In this document: one piece after another, positions 1-8,957 of the stretch
Layout: each line of letters starts with the position of its first letter
How positions within the stretch are numbered: the first letter of the stretch is position 1
From: Lachnospiraceae bacterium
GTDB taxonomy: Bacteria; Bacillota; Clostridia; Lachnospirales; Lachnospiraceae
Length of the DNA: 29,887 nt
Reading direction: 5' to 3'
Assembly (NCBI GenBank): GCA_009774235.1
Contig: VSNJ01000036.1
Span: forward strand, 1-29,887
Notes under the pieces: generated by a model
The model's database searches: none
The model's input: the letters and a program-made list of their open reading frames with translations, nothing else
Told to the model about the DNA's origin: nothing
Made by a program: the position numbers and the translations under genes

Positions 1-1
1 T

Positions 2-499
2 AGTGAAAGTTATGAAGTTGATGCACAGTATTATATACTTAAACCATTTTCAGAAAAAAATATAACAGATATGATTTCCCGCTTAAATTTTGATAAAAAT
101 AGCAACCCACATTCTTTAATCCTGCCAGATGGACAAGAAATACTTCTTAGAAATATTATTTTTACTGAATATTTTAACCATATTGTAACAATACACAATA
201 AAAAAGGCAGGGATACAAAGACAAGGATTACACATGGCAGACTTGAAGAACTACTATGTTGCCATCCATATTTTTGTTGTTGCTCCAAAGGCATAATTGC
301 AAACTTTTATGAAGTAAAAAACCAGGATAAGGATATTTTCCTTATGAGTGACGGAAGCCATATACCTATAAGCCGGAGAAAATCAAAAGATGTACAAAAT
401 TCTTATATTAAATTTTGCTTTGAACAGATGCGTAAGGAGGTTTATTTATGTTTTTTTCTTCCTATCATATTATTGAAACTATTATATATACTATATTAA
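2..499 (+). CDS. LytTR-family response regulator, 5'-truncated by the window edge
   Basis: The reading frame is open from base 2, so the gene starts outside the window. The first visible residues (SYEVDAQYYILKPFSEKNI) fit the end of a CheY-like receiver domain, with the conserved Lys-Pro of the last strand. A LytTR DNA-binding domain follows, roughly the stretch from NPHSLILPDG to YIKFCFEQMR, including the typical HPYF and ISRRKSKDV segments. Regulators of this class (AgrA, LytR, ComE) bind direct repeats upstream of target promoters after phosphorylation by a GHKL kinase, and such a kinase is encoded immediately downstream, overlapping by 52 bases. Two oddities: a Cys-rich stretch (five Cys within nine residues, bases 257-283) and a hydrophobic C-terminal tail of about 20 residues encoded inside the kinase gene. 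The regulated target is not visible here. Confidence 0.85.
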   Translation, partial: SESYEVDAQYYILKPFSEKNITDMISRLNFDKNSNPHSLILPDGQEILLRNIIFTEYFNHIVTIHNKKGRDTKTRITHGRLEELLCCHPYFCCCSKGIIANFYEVKNQDKDIFLMSDGSHIPISRRKSKDVQNSYIKFCFEQMRKEVYLCFFLPIILLKLLYILY

Positions 500-1776
500 G
501 CCTTCTTCCATATATATTTCTGGCACTCCGCCCATTTTATGACAGCCTGCGTTTTTCAAAACCCATAACAGCATTTTTGGCATCAATTCTTATGGTTTTC
601 CAGGCTGCAAGCGCTTTTATTGCTTCTGTACTTCCAGCCTCACAAAAAGGGATTCTTAATATTTTTAGTACAATTACTTATTGTCTATTTTATTTTATAG
701 CTATTAAGTCACACTTTGGAAAAATACTATTTACCCTTTTTATGCTGTCAAATATTTCAAACCTTATTATTGTTGTTTCAAAATGTCTTGAAGGCATAGT
801 AACACCACAACTGGCTGTACAAACATACAGATGGTCTTTTTCTGTTGCAATATTTATAACACAACTGTTTTTACTTGTCCCATTATACTTTTATATACGG
901 AATATTTTTACAAATGCTGTTAAAAGAAACCCATCTTCTTCAATATGGTTTTATCTATGGGCAATTCCAGCAACATTCTATTTTATAGGAACATATGAGC
1001 TTTACTGCAGCGGACAAACTGCCTTAGAAACTGCCTTACAGCCTGTACATGCACTTTTTCTGCTAATTATTAATATTGGTTCTTTTATTGTCTACCATAT
1101 AATAATATGTCTTATTAAGGAATATGACAAAACCTCTTTTCTTGAAAACCAGAACCACCAGCTTGCACTACAAAAACTACAATATGAAAACCTTACCAGT
1201 AAAATTTCTGAAGTTCAACGCACAAAACATGATATGCGCCACCATATTACCACTATGACAGCTTACCTGCATAATGGGAAAATCAAAGAACTTGAAGATT
1301 ATTTATATAATTACCAGCAGACATTTCCTGATAACAGCCCTATTGTTTATTGTAAGAATTATGAAATAAATCTCCTGCTGCTTTATTTTGCGCAGCAGGC
1401 CAAAAATAATAATATTATATTCTCTGTATATACTGATATCCCAGCAGAACTGCATATTGCTGAAATTGACATTTCTGTACTGCTTGGCAACCTTCTTGAA
1501 AATGCTATTGAAGCCTGTAATTTACAACCAGAAAATAACAGACATATTATTGTAAGGGGACATATTAAGAACAATTCACTCTTCCTTACTATTGACAACA
1601 CATTTAATGGAAAAATACAACAGGACAAAAACGGTGTTTATATTTCTACCAAACACAGCGGACCAGGGCTTGGAACCGAATCAGCCAGGCAAATTACAAT
1701 GCGCTATAACGGCGTATTCCAGGTTACACAAAAAAACGGGATGTTTTGTGTATCTGTATTGCTCTGTCTGGAATAG
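448..1776 (+). CDS. GHKL-family sensor histidine kinase (AgrC-like)
   Basis: A 442-residue membrane kinase. The first ~225 residues form about six hydrophobic segments, as in peptide-sensing AgrC/ComD kinases, with no recognisable extracytoplasmic domain. A short coiled linker (about 228-255) leads to the phospho-acceptor motif KHDMRHH (His261), then a GHKL ATPase domain with N box NLLENAIEAC (348-357) and G box GPGLGT (405-410). The start is set by AAGGAGG 7 bases before the ATG. The gene overlaps the end of the LytTR regulator, so the two are translationally coupled and should form one two-component system. The family usually senses a small secreted peptide, but no peptide or export gene is present on this side of the pair; it could lie upstream of the window. 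The ligand cannot be inferred. Confidence 0.9.
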   Translation: MFFSSYHIIETIIYTILSLLPYIFLALRPFYDSLRFSKPITAFLASILMVFQAASAFIASVLPASQKGILNIFSTITYCLFYFIAIKSHFGKILFTLFMLSNISNLIIVVSKCLEGIVTPQLAVQTYRWSFSVAIFITQLFLLVPLYFYIRNIFTNAVKRNPSSSIWFYLWAIPATFYFIGTYELYCSGQTALETALQPVHALFLLIINIGSFIVYHIIICLIKEYDKTSFLENQNHQLALQKLQYENLTSKISEVQRTKHDMRHHITTMTAYLHNGKIKELEDYLYNYQQTFPDNSPIVYCKNYEINLLLLYFAQQAKNNNIIFSVYTDIPAELHIAEIDISVLLGNLLENAIEACNLQPENNRHIIVRGHIKNNSLFLTIDNTFNGKIQQDKNGVYISTKHSGPGLGTESARQITMRYNGVFQVTQKNGMFCVSVLLCLE

Positions 1777-1784
1777 CAAGAACC

Positions 1785-1812
1785 AATATACTTATTGCAG
1801 TATATTTTATTT
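1785..1812 (+). terminator. Candidate terminator of the two-component operon
   Basis: Perfect 8-bp inverted repeat AATATACT / AGTATATT (1785-1792 and 1799-1806) with a 6-base loop, followed by a T-rich run. It begins 9 bases after the kinase stop codon. The stem is AT-rich and weak, so termination may be partial; it sits between convergent genes. Confidence 0.5.
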
Positions 1813-1890
1813 CTAAAATCCCACTTGATTTATTCAATTCAGGTCCATTTCTATACAAAATATATAAATTCTAGTGAATTAGTTCTGCAA

Positions 1891-2769
1891 TTATATTTCC
1901 ACTTCTATTGTATAGCTTCTTTCAAACACTTCCCCTGTTTCAAGCTTATTGCCATACTCCCTTTCTTCAAGGCTTCCTTCAAACCCTGCTCTGTCACACC
2001 TTCCATACCAAGGTTCAATACATATAAATGGAGCCTGTTTCTTTGCTGGAGACCATATTCCAAGCAATGGTGTATCAAATAAAACAGATAAATACCCCTC
2101 ACCTTCTGGTTTTTCCAATGAAACCTTTTTAATGCCAGATGACTCTACAACCAAAGCATCCTGGTCAAATATACTTTCCTTTGCCTCCAGGCGTCCATCT
2201 ACAAGAGGAAATGTCCTTACAACATTTCCAAGCACACCATCTGCTGTAAGTTCCCCGCTTTCTATGCTTCCTGCGTCTGTATGCAGGTTAATAAAGCAGC
2301 CCTCTTTACTATTTCCAGGACATAGGAATGCTGGATGTGCACCAAGTGAAAAATACATTGTTCCATCCGAATTATTATGTACTTTCCATATAACTTTTAA
2401 AGAATTTCCCTCTAAACAATATCCTGTTTCAAATGTAAACTTAAATGGATATATTTTATATGTTTCTTCTGTGCTTTCAAGCTTCATCCAGATTTCCGTT
2501 TCCTTATTATCAACAAGTGCAAATTCCATATCCCTTGCAAATGCATGCTGTGCAATTCCTTCATACCAGTTATCTTTATATCTGTACCTCTGCCCATTTA
2601 ACTTTCCAACAAAAGGAAAAAGCACTGGTGATACACGGTTCCAGTATGCAGCATCACCACTCCACATATACTGCCTGCCATCCTTTTTACGTACAAGGCT
2701 GGTAAGCTCTGCCCCCTTATTATTAATTCCTGCTTCAAGAAACTCATTTTTAATAATATAATCTGCCAT
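1891..2769 (-). CDS. Aldose 1-epimerase family protein (LacX-like mutarotase)
   Basis: A 292-residue cytoplasmic galactose-mutarotase-fold protein of the LacX subgroup, expected to interconvert alpha and beta anomers of a hexose. Family landmarks: GAELTSL near residues 19-25, YWNRVSPVLFPFVGKL (43-58), QHAFARDMEF with the catalytic-type His75, SLGAHPAF with His145, and the likely catalytic base Glu252 in CIEPWYGRCD. An upstream ATG (codon 2800-2802) is in frame, but GGAGG lies 8 bases before the ATG at 2769 and the upstream codons fall within a hairpin, so I chose 2769. It lies 97 bases downstream of the mannanase on the same strand, suggesting it handles sugars released from mannan. The exact substrate is not determinable. 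Confidence 0.88.
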   Translation of the reverse strand: MADYIIKNEFLEAGINNKGAELTSLVRKKDGRQYMWSGDAAYWNRVSPVLFPFVGKLNGQRYRYKDNWYEGIAQHAFARDMEFALVDNKETEIWMKLESTEETYKIYPFKFTFETGYCLEGNSLKVIWKVHNNSDGTMYFSLGAHPAFLCPGNSKEGCFINLHTDAGSIESGELTADGVLGNVVRTFPLVDGRLEAKESIFDQDALVVESSGIKKVSLEKPEGEGYLSVLFDTPLLGIWSPAKKQAPFICIEPWYGRCDRAGFEGSLEEREYGNKLETGEVFERSYTIEVEI

Positions 2770-2788
2770 ATAAATACCTCCAGACTGT

Positions 2789-2820
2789 GACAGGGCTTCC
2801 ATTACACTGGAACCCCTGTC
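2789..2820. other. GC-rich hairpin between mannanase and epimerase genes
   Basis: Arms GACAGGG-C-TTCCA (2789-2801) and TGGAA-C-CCCTGTC (2808-2820) pair over 12 bp with one C-C mismatch and a 6-base loop. On the + strand it is followed by a T-rich run (TTTGTTTTAT), the layout of a rho-independent terminator that would stop transcription entering the mannanase gene from the antisense side. On the - strand no U-tract follows, so it is more likely an mRNA stability or processing structure between the two genes than a terminator there. Confidence 0.55.
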
Positions 2821-2866
2821 TTTGTTTTATAAAAGTTTTTAGTTAACATTTATGCCATTGCATAAA

Positions 2867-5800
2867 TTATTTTACGGTTATCTTTTTCTTTACTGTTTTA
2901 ACTTTGCCATCTGCAAGTTTTATCTTTACAGTTATTACAGCTTTGCCTGTTCCTGATGCTTTAACTGTACCATCCTTTGATACCTTGGCAACTTTTGTAC
3001 CAGAAGATTTATATTGTATTACTGCTGCCTGTTTTCCATAAGGCACATCCTTTTTTAAGCTTGTTTTAGATACAAGTCCTGCTGGAAGTACAACATTAAT
3101 CTTTGTCTCCCCACCTTTTTTAATAGAAACCTTGCCAGCTTTTACTTTTGTACTTCCAAGCAGAGTTACAACATTCTTTCCAGATAACTCTTTGTTTGTA
3201 ATTACATAATCATTGCCACTGTAAGCTTCAATCCCTGCCATACCGCCACTAAGTACTTTTCTCTTACTGTTAGCAGTTTCTTCAAGCTTTCCTGTTTTAT
3301 CATTATAACAGTAAACATACACATTGTCACCAGGTTTTACCAAATATTCCATCACAGGGACAGATACTTTAATACCTCCTTTTGTGTTGTTATTTGCTGT
3401 AGATATAACACATGCATTATCTGTGTTTATTTTGTTAGAGGATAAAATACTTTTTATATTTTTCTGCTTATCTTTATCCATTACAGCAATTTTTCCAGCA
3501 TTTACAGTTATATCAATATCATCTTTCATCTTTTTAAGTTCACTTTGTGGTATTGTAACAGTATAAGAAGATTTTTTATCATCATTAACAAACTTAACAA
3601 CCAGTTTCCTGTTGCTTTCTGTTGCACTTGCTATACTTCCTGCTGTAAGCATTACTTTTCCAACTGATATCCCCTCTGCATGTGGAACTTTAACTTTTAT
3701 AACCATTTTGCGTCCCTTATTTGCCTTAACTGCATCTACTGTAGGTTTTTCAACACAAATGGTTATACTGTTAATATTAGCATTTTTTGCATCTTCCATA
3801 AAACTCAAAGGTATAATATTTTTAGCAGAATAATCACTGTTAATTTCAGAAATTCCAGTATAAATAACTGCTTCTGCGCTAATCACATTTCCATCTGTAT
3901 ACTGTTTTATACTTTTAACAAGTACAGCATTTGTTTCACTTCTGCTATAAGTTTCTGTTATATTTACAACACCATTTAAAGTTTCTGTTACAGTTTCCTT
4001 AATACTCTGTGTACCATCAGGCATTGTTGTCTTTTCCACAACTTTTATTATATTGCCATCACTGACAGTTGTAGTAATCTCCTTAACTGAACCTGTAGCT
4101 TCATCCTTTATAATTTCTGTTGTAGTTCCTGGAGTCTGCCCTGGCTCTGGAGTTACCGTTGGTGTCTGTGTTACTGCTGGCTCTGGTGTCTGTGTTGCTG
4201 CTGGCGCTTGTGTGCCTGCTGGTCCTGGTGTCTGTGTTGCTGCCGGTGCTTGTGTTGCCGGAGGCTGTGTACCTATATATGAAGGATAAAATGAAGAAGG
4301 TTTTTTAGTTGGTTCTGGTGTTACTGTTGGTTCTGGTGTTGCTGTTGGTTCTGTTGATGGTATATCTGATGTCTTTTCAAAAACAGGTTTATCTGTATCC
4401 ACAGACACAGCTCTTATATCATCATAGTAAAGAACACCACTTACTGTTCCTGCCCCATCTGCAAATGCATCTGAATCTGGAATAGCATTAACCCACAGGC
4501 CAAACTGGCTTATATTCTTTAAAGCCTCACCTCCTAATGGTGCGCCTCCTGATTTATCCTTAAATTCACTAAATGGCAGTGTTACTAATAAAGGAGTGTC
4601 TGCATTTGTATACTCATCATATAAATCCAGGTATGCTTCATAAGAACCTCCGCCTGCATTAATCTGGATTACTGTCTTCTGGTTCTTTCCATCAGGTTTC
4701 ACCCAGAATCTTAACGCATTATACCCAGACCAGTCTGCCTCTTTGGAGATTGTTGCACCACCCCATCCAGTTTTAGTTTCATTGTAAACAAACTTTAAAG
4801 CATAATCCCCTTCATAACGTGGTTCATTTACAAGTGAAATATCTATTGTACAGCCTGAATCTTTGTTTGTACTCCACTTATTTGCCAGAAGATTAGACAG
4901 TCCGCCATATATTTCAAAATCATCTACCTGGCATGCTTCCAGCTCTTTTTCCTTAATATTAAATATTACACTTATTTCCTGTAAAACTGCATCATCTGCA
5001 TATAAACCAATCCTGCCCTGTAATGTTTCACCAATATCAGCAAGGTTTTCCTTTGTAATTAAAGCATTATATATTTTACCTGTACCATCTTTCTGGGTTT
5101 CAAGGTTTATATCTTTGCCATTACCTGATATACGTATGGATATATCTTTATCTGTTGCCATATTAAGCCTTGCTGTTACATTTAATGGTTCAAGAATCCT
5201 GTTGCTTGCAACTGGTGCTGTAATATAACCATCCAGTTCCCTTTCTGCAATAACTGGCTTTTCAATTACTGATATGCCTGACAGTACATTCTTCTGGTCT
5301 GATGCAAATATACTTTTTGCATCATTATAAAATGTAATAAATGGGTCAAGCATTTCATGCCCGCAGAGAGTCCCATCACCATTATCCTTTACAACAAATG
5401 GTGTATAATAAGAACCTGAACTTGAATAATTAGACCACAGCATAAAATAGCAGCAGTCAAATTCACTATCTGTTACTATATCAAGTATTTCTTTATACCA
5501 GTTTTTACGTTTATTGCCTGAAGGGAGCAATGCCTTGCTGCCATTTGCAATTCCTGTCTCAGTTACAGCAAAAAGCTTGTTATGTTTCTTTGCAAATGCA
5601 TCTGTAAGCCTTATTGTATTCCTGAAATTATCCTGGAATGTATAATTAGCACTTTCATCAGGATTATTATCATATGAATCAAACCCTACTAAATCAACAT
5701 ACCCATCACCTGGATAACGCTCTTCATATTCTGCTTCACTGGCTGCTTCTGAACCTGGTCCATACAGATATAAGAAGTTATGTACATTTTTTTCATCACG

Positions 5801-8365
5801 CAGATAATCAACTGTATACTTAAATACACTTTTATAAGTATCTGCTGTACAGAAAGTGCTTCCCCACCAGAACCACCCGCCTGTATTTTCATGTAAAGGC
5901 CTGAAAAGAACTGTGCCATTTACAAGTGATGCATATTCAGCTATTAAATCAAGGTATGCTGTATACGCTTCATTAAATTTGCCACCTGGAAGTATATTAT
6001 TTACACAGTCACCAGTAAGTGTATATGAATCTGCTACTGTATAATCAAACTGGTCATAAGTCTTTCCAATACTATCTGCATTATCTTTCTTTACAGAATA
6101 TGCAAAGTTAGGCATATGTGCTGAAAGTGTCATAATAGCACCTGCTTCAATGGACTTATTAGAAAATGCAGCAGCAGCCTTAATATCATCTTCTGCTGTT
6201 GTATCATCATTACTTATTCCAAGTGATGCTGCTTCATCTGGATACCTGCTGGCAAATTTATCTGCAAACCCAGTAAAAAGCCCGCCACAGTCAAGCCCGT
6301 CTATAGCAGATATAGAACCTGTTACATCTTCTGTATCTGAATAACCTGGAAGGCTTGATGAACCTGCTTTAAGCACTGTATCTTCCATATGTCCATAAAT
6401 AACAGAAGAAGAATTCCCAACAGCTTTAAGATACTGGTAAAGTGCCACTGTGCCAGCATCTGCCTTTTCATCTGCAAGTTTTATACTTTCTGTATATTTG
6501 TGCTGTTCCCCATTTACTGTAAGCGAATTATTAGTACCACTTATAGAAGTAGCAGTTTTAATTTCTACAGTAGAATTTACATATCCTTTATCTTCTGGAG
6601 AAGACTTAAATATCCTTATATTATCAAAGTAAAGTGTTCCTTTATAATCAGTATTTCTTCCTACAACCAGGAATACCAGCCTTGTTGCTGGAACAGTTGC
6701 AGCCTGTATCTCATCCAGGTCAAATGTTAATTTTTTCTTTGTCCAGCCATCTTCAAGCTTTTCTTCTGGAAGTTCATTATTACTTGTAACGTCTAAGCAG
6801 TCACTTGAAATTATGCTTTTACTGCTGCCATTTACATCCGCCTCAACAACTGCCTTTATTGTAAAGTTACCTGCTGACTTATACTGGTCATTATAATAAA
6901 AATCAAATGTAATACAGTTTTTGCCAGCAAAATCAACACCTGAAAGCTCTGTCTGCTCTATACCTGCCTGTGCCCATCCATTACTAAGCTTATCAGAAAA
7001 ATCCAGTTCTGCTTTAAGTCTCTGTAATTCATTGCTTAACTTTATTGCTTCTTTAAAATCCCAGTCTGAAACGTCCCATCCTTCTGGCTGGTTCTCTTCA
7101 AAATCATATAATATTTCAGAAGGTATATCTCCTTCTGTAGTATCAGATTTGTAAACTTTAATATTGTCAAAATAAACATCCCCAGCATAATCTGTGTCTT
7201 GTCCAACTACTAACAACATAAAACTGTTTACTGTTGTCCCTGTCTTGCTTCCATCGAGTTTAAAGCTTAAATTCACCTTTTTCCAGTTATCGTCAAGTTC
7301 ACTGGCAGGCAGATTTCCATTATCTGTAACAGATACTGTATCATTTGTAACAACATTTCCAATATCTGATTCTGCTACTACCTTTAAAGACAGGCTGCCT
7401 GTTGTTTTACTGTCACTCTTATACCAGAAATCAAATGAAAGTGTATCTGTGCCAGCAAAACTTACACCAGAAAAGTTATTCTGCTGTATCCCTGCCTGAA
7501 GCCAGTTTGTGTTGCCATTATCATTTTTACCTTTATAATCCAGGCTCACCTTTAACCTTCCAGATTCATTGGCTACAACCATGCTGCTTTTCATATCCTC
7601 CAGTGTCCAGCCAGAAACTCCCCAGCCCTGCTCTGTACTGTCTTCAAAATCATATAAAACTCCCACAGAAGTATCTCCATCTGTAGTGCCAGATTTAACA
7701 ATCCTGATATTATCAAAGTAAACATCACCTGAATAATCAGTTTCCCTGCCAATAACTACAAGAACCAGGCTTTTTGCTTTGGATAAATTTGCTTTAACCT
7801 TATCCAGGTCAAAACTTACAGTCTTTTTAACCATGCCATTGCCCATATTTTCCACAGGCAGGTTGTCATTATTGGTAATATCCAGGTTTCCATTAGCAAG
7901 AACATCATCCCAGTTATCATTTGCCTGTGCAGAAGCCTGTATAGCCAGCTCACCTGTACTTTTTGCGTTACTGTCATAATAGAAATCAAATAAAATTTTA
8001 TCTGCACCATCATAAACATTTTCTGGGATTACACTTGTTTTTACGCCTGCTTTTACCCAGTCATTTTTATTCCCTTCTTCATCATTAAATTTACCTGAAA
8101 AATCCAGGCTAAGTTTAAGTTTTCCTAAATCATGGCTTACTGCGCTGTCTCCCATTGACGGACTTTCCCATCCAGAGATTTCCCAGTCCTGCATCCCATC
8201 CTCAAAATCCCAGCTATGTACTATACTATTATTTGTTTCTTCTGCAGCATATGCCACAATGCCAGTCCCTCCTGGCTGGAAAATACTTATACACATAGAT
8301 AAAGCCATTGCTTTTGCAATAATCTTTTTATAAGTACGCCTCTTAATTCTTTTTTTACCCGCCAT
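2867..8365 (-). CDS. Secreted multi-modular GH26 beta-mannanase with carbohydrate-binding modules
   Basis: A 1832-residue extracellular enzyme cleaving beta-1,4-mannan. The order is: Lys/Arg-rich signal peptide (1-41, cleavage near AYAAE); three similar modules of ~175 residues (about 45-226, 235-407, 416-588), each starting with a DFE motif and ending DVYFDNIRI-like, probably mannan-binding CBMs of CBM27/CBM23 type; GH26 catalytic domain (~620-1022) with acid/base Glu826 in FRPLHENTGGWFWWG and nucleophile Glu936 in AVTETG; an Ig-like spacer (~1025-1138); another DFE-to-DDIRAV CBM (~1146-1320); a Pro/Thr linker (~1335-1414); a domain I do not recognise (~1416-1735); and a Big_2-like Ig domain at the C-terminus. 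No LPXTG or SLH anchor is seen. In-frame stops lie just upstream of this ATG, which has a poor ribosome site. GH26 assignment is firm; CBM family numbers are inference. Confidence 0.93.
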   Translation of the reverse strand: MAGKKRIKRRTYKKIIAKAMALSMCISIFQPGGTGIVAYAAEETNNSIVHSWDFEDGMQDWEISGWESPSMGDSAVSHDLGKLKLSLDFSGKFNDEEGNKNDWVKAGVKTSVIPENVYDGADKILFDFYYDSNAKSTGELAIQASAQANDNWDDVLANGNLDITNNDNLPVENMGNGMVKKTVSFDLDKVKANLSKAKSLVLVVIGRETDYSGDVYFDNIRIVKSGTTDGDTSVGVLYDFEDSTEQGWGVSGWTLEDMKSSMVVANESGRLKVSLDYKGKNDNGNTNWLQAGIQQNNFSGVSFAGTDTLSFDFWYKSDSKTTGSLSLKVVAESDIGNVVTNDTVSVTDNGNLPASELDDNWKKVNLSFKLDGSKTGTTVNSFMLLVVGQDTDYAGDVYFDNIKVYKSDTTEGDIPSEILYDFEENQPEGWDVSDWDFKEAIKLSNELQRLKAELDFSDKLSNGWAQAGIEQTELSGVDFAGKNCITFDFYYNDQYKSAGNFTIKAVVEADVNGSSKSIISSDCLDVTSNNELPEEKLEDGWTKKKLTFDLDEIQAATVPATRLVFLVVGRNTDYKGTLYFDNIRIFKSSPEDKGYVNSTVEIKTATSISGTNNSLTVNGEQHKYTESIKLADEKADAGTVALYQYLKAVGNSSSVIYGHMEDTVLKAGSSSLPGYSDTEDVTGSISAIDGLDCGGLFTGFADKFASRYPDEAASLGISNDDTTAEDDIKAAAAFSNKSIEAGAIMTLSAHMPNFAYSVKKDNADSIGKTYDQFDYTVADSYTLTGDCVNNILPGGKFNEAYTAYLDLIAEYASLVNGTVLFRPLHENTGGWFWWGSTFCTADTYKSVFKYTVDYLRDEKNVHNFLYLYGPGSEAASEAEYEERYPGDGYVDLVGFDSYDNNPDESANYTFQDNFRNTIRLTDAFAKKHNKLFAVTETGIANGSKALLPSGNKRKNWYKEILDIVTDSEFDCCYFMLWSNYSSSGSYYTPFVVKDNGDGTLCGHEMLDPFITFYNDAKSIFASDQKNVLSGISVIEKPVIAERELDGYITAPVASNRILEPLNVTARLNMATDKDISIRISGNGKDINLETQKDGTGKIYNALITKENLADIGETLQGRIGLYADDAVLQEISVIFNIKEKELEACQVDDFEIYGGLSNLLANKWSTNKDSGCTIDISLVNEPRYEGDYALKFVYNETKTGWGGATISKEADWSGYNALRFWVKPDGKNQKTVIQINAGGGSYEAYLDLYDEYTNADTPLLVTLPFSEFKDKSGGAPLGGEALKNISQFGLWVNAIPDSDAFADGAGTVSGVLYYDDIRAVSVDTDKPVFEKTSDIPSTEPTATPEPTVTPEPTKKPSSFYPSYIGTQPPATQAPAATQTPGPAGTQAPAATQTPEPAVTQTPTVTPEPGQTPGTTTEIIKDEATGSVKEITTTVSDGNIIKVVEKTTMPDGTQSIKETVTETLNGVVNITETYSRSETNAVLVKSIKQYTDGNVISAEAVIYTGISEINSDYSAKNIIPLSFMEDAKNANINSITICVEKPTVDAVKANKGRKMVIKVKVPHAEGISVGKVMLTAGSIASATESNRKLVVKFVNDDKKSSYTVTIPQSELKKMKDDIDITVNAGKIAVMDKDKQKNIKSILSSNKINTDNACVISTANNNTKGGIKVSVPVMEYLVKPGDNVYVYCYNDKTGKLEETANSKRKVLSGGMAGIEAYSGNDYVITNKELSGKNVVTLLGSTKVKAGKVSIKKGGETKINVVLPAGLVSKTSLKKDVPYGKQAAVIQYKSSGTKVAKVSKDGTVKASGTGKAVITVKIKLADGKVKTVKKKITVK

Positions 8366-8403
8366 ACATTATTACTGCCTGAAATAAGGGTGTTAATATA
8401 CAC
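8287..8403 (-). other. Possible 38-codon leader ORF overlapping the mannanase start
   Basis: AAGGAGG (8412-8418) is the only strong ribosome binding site in the mannanase leader, but it lies 46 bases before the mannanase ATG. Eight bases after it is a GTG (8401-8403) opening a 38-codon frame that runs into the first 26 codons of the mannanase in a different frame and stops at 8287. The mannanase ATG itself has only a weak AGGCAG upstream. This may be a leader peptide for coupled translation, or a coincidence; no conservation evidence is available. Confidence 0.25.
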
Positions 8404-8626
8404 CTGGCAGTCCTCCTTCCATTTTACATATTTTATTTATACGTTTATAATATTGTATTTCCTCAATATACAACGCTTAATAACTTTTTTAAGCTTAATA
8501 ATTATACGATTTAATAGTATTTATTATAAGAAGCTCCCTTGTCTATGATTAAATTTTATTTTAAAATTAACTAAATCTAAATTATTTATAGCTGATATTA
8601 ACTTTATATTTAATATTTTTAACTCA

Positions 8627-8654
8627 ATTATATTCTTTTTTTAAATTTTGTCAA
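8627..8654 (-). promoter_or_regulatory. Consensus sigma-A promoter of the mannanase gene
   Basis: On the - strand, TTGACA (8654-8649) is followed after exactly 16 bases by TATAAT (8632-8627). Both boxes are perfect matches. Transcription would start near 8620 and leave an untranslated leader of about 255 bases. No coding region other than the leader ORF above is supported between here and the mannanase. Confidence 0.75.
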
Positions 8655-8676
8655 TATTAATATATAAACTTTCTTT

Positions 8677-8698
8677 TTTTCTATAATTTTATAGAAAA
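8677..8698. promoter_or_regulatory. Perfect palindrome upstream of the mannanase promoter, possible operator
   Basis: TTTTCTATAA and TTATAGAAAA (8677-8686 and 8689-8698) form a perfect 10-bp inverted repeat around a TT centre. The centre is about 35 bases upstream of the -35 box, a position typical for an activator. The bound protein is unknown. The surrounding DNA is extremely AT-rich, which lowers certainty. Confidence 0.4.
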
Positions 8699-8797
8699 TT
8701 TAGCTTTTACAGGTAATTATTGTAAACAAAGTTATACAAATATAATAATACAAACACAATAAAACTATTAAATATAGACATTATGTTATAAATAAAC

Positions 8798-8858
8798 ACA
8801 AAAAACCTGTAATATCTGATGTTTATGGTTTTACACCATAAACCCAGATACACAGGTT
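8798..8858 (-). terminator. Large hairpin terminator after ylxM
   Basis: Arms AACCTGT / ACAGGTT, TATCTG / CAGATA and GTTTATGGT / ACCATAAAC nest within 8804-8858, giving 22 paired bases with two small internal loops and a 5-base apical loop. On the - strand the stem is followed directly by a run of T (complement of the A run 8800-8805), so it should end the transcript of the chemoreceptor and ylxM. The stretch 8699-8797 is AT-rich, with nothing else I can recognise; 8859-8957 holds only a weak AT-rich inverted repeat (AATAAGC / GCTTATT). Confidence 0.75.
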
Positions 8859-8957
8859 AATTTATCTTTATTAAATAAGCCTATAAAAAAGCTGGTTCTT
8901 AAATTGGAAGTTTAAGCTTATTATTTTAATAAATAAAAAATAAAACTGCTGCCCAGA

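Noticed and set aside
1949..2761. 270-residue + strand frame opposite the aldose epimerase
   Set aside because: Antisense shadow of a clear family member; no ribosome site and no recognisable domain.
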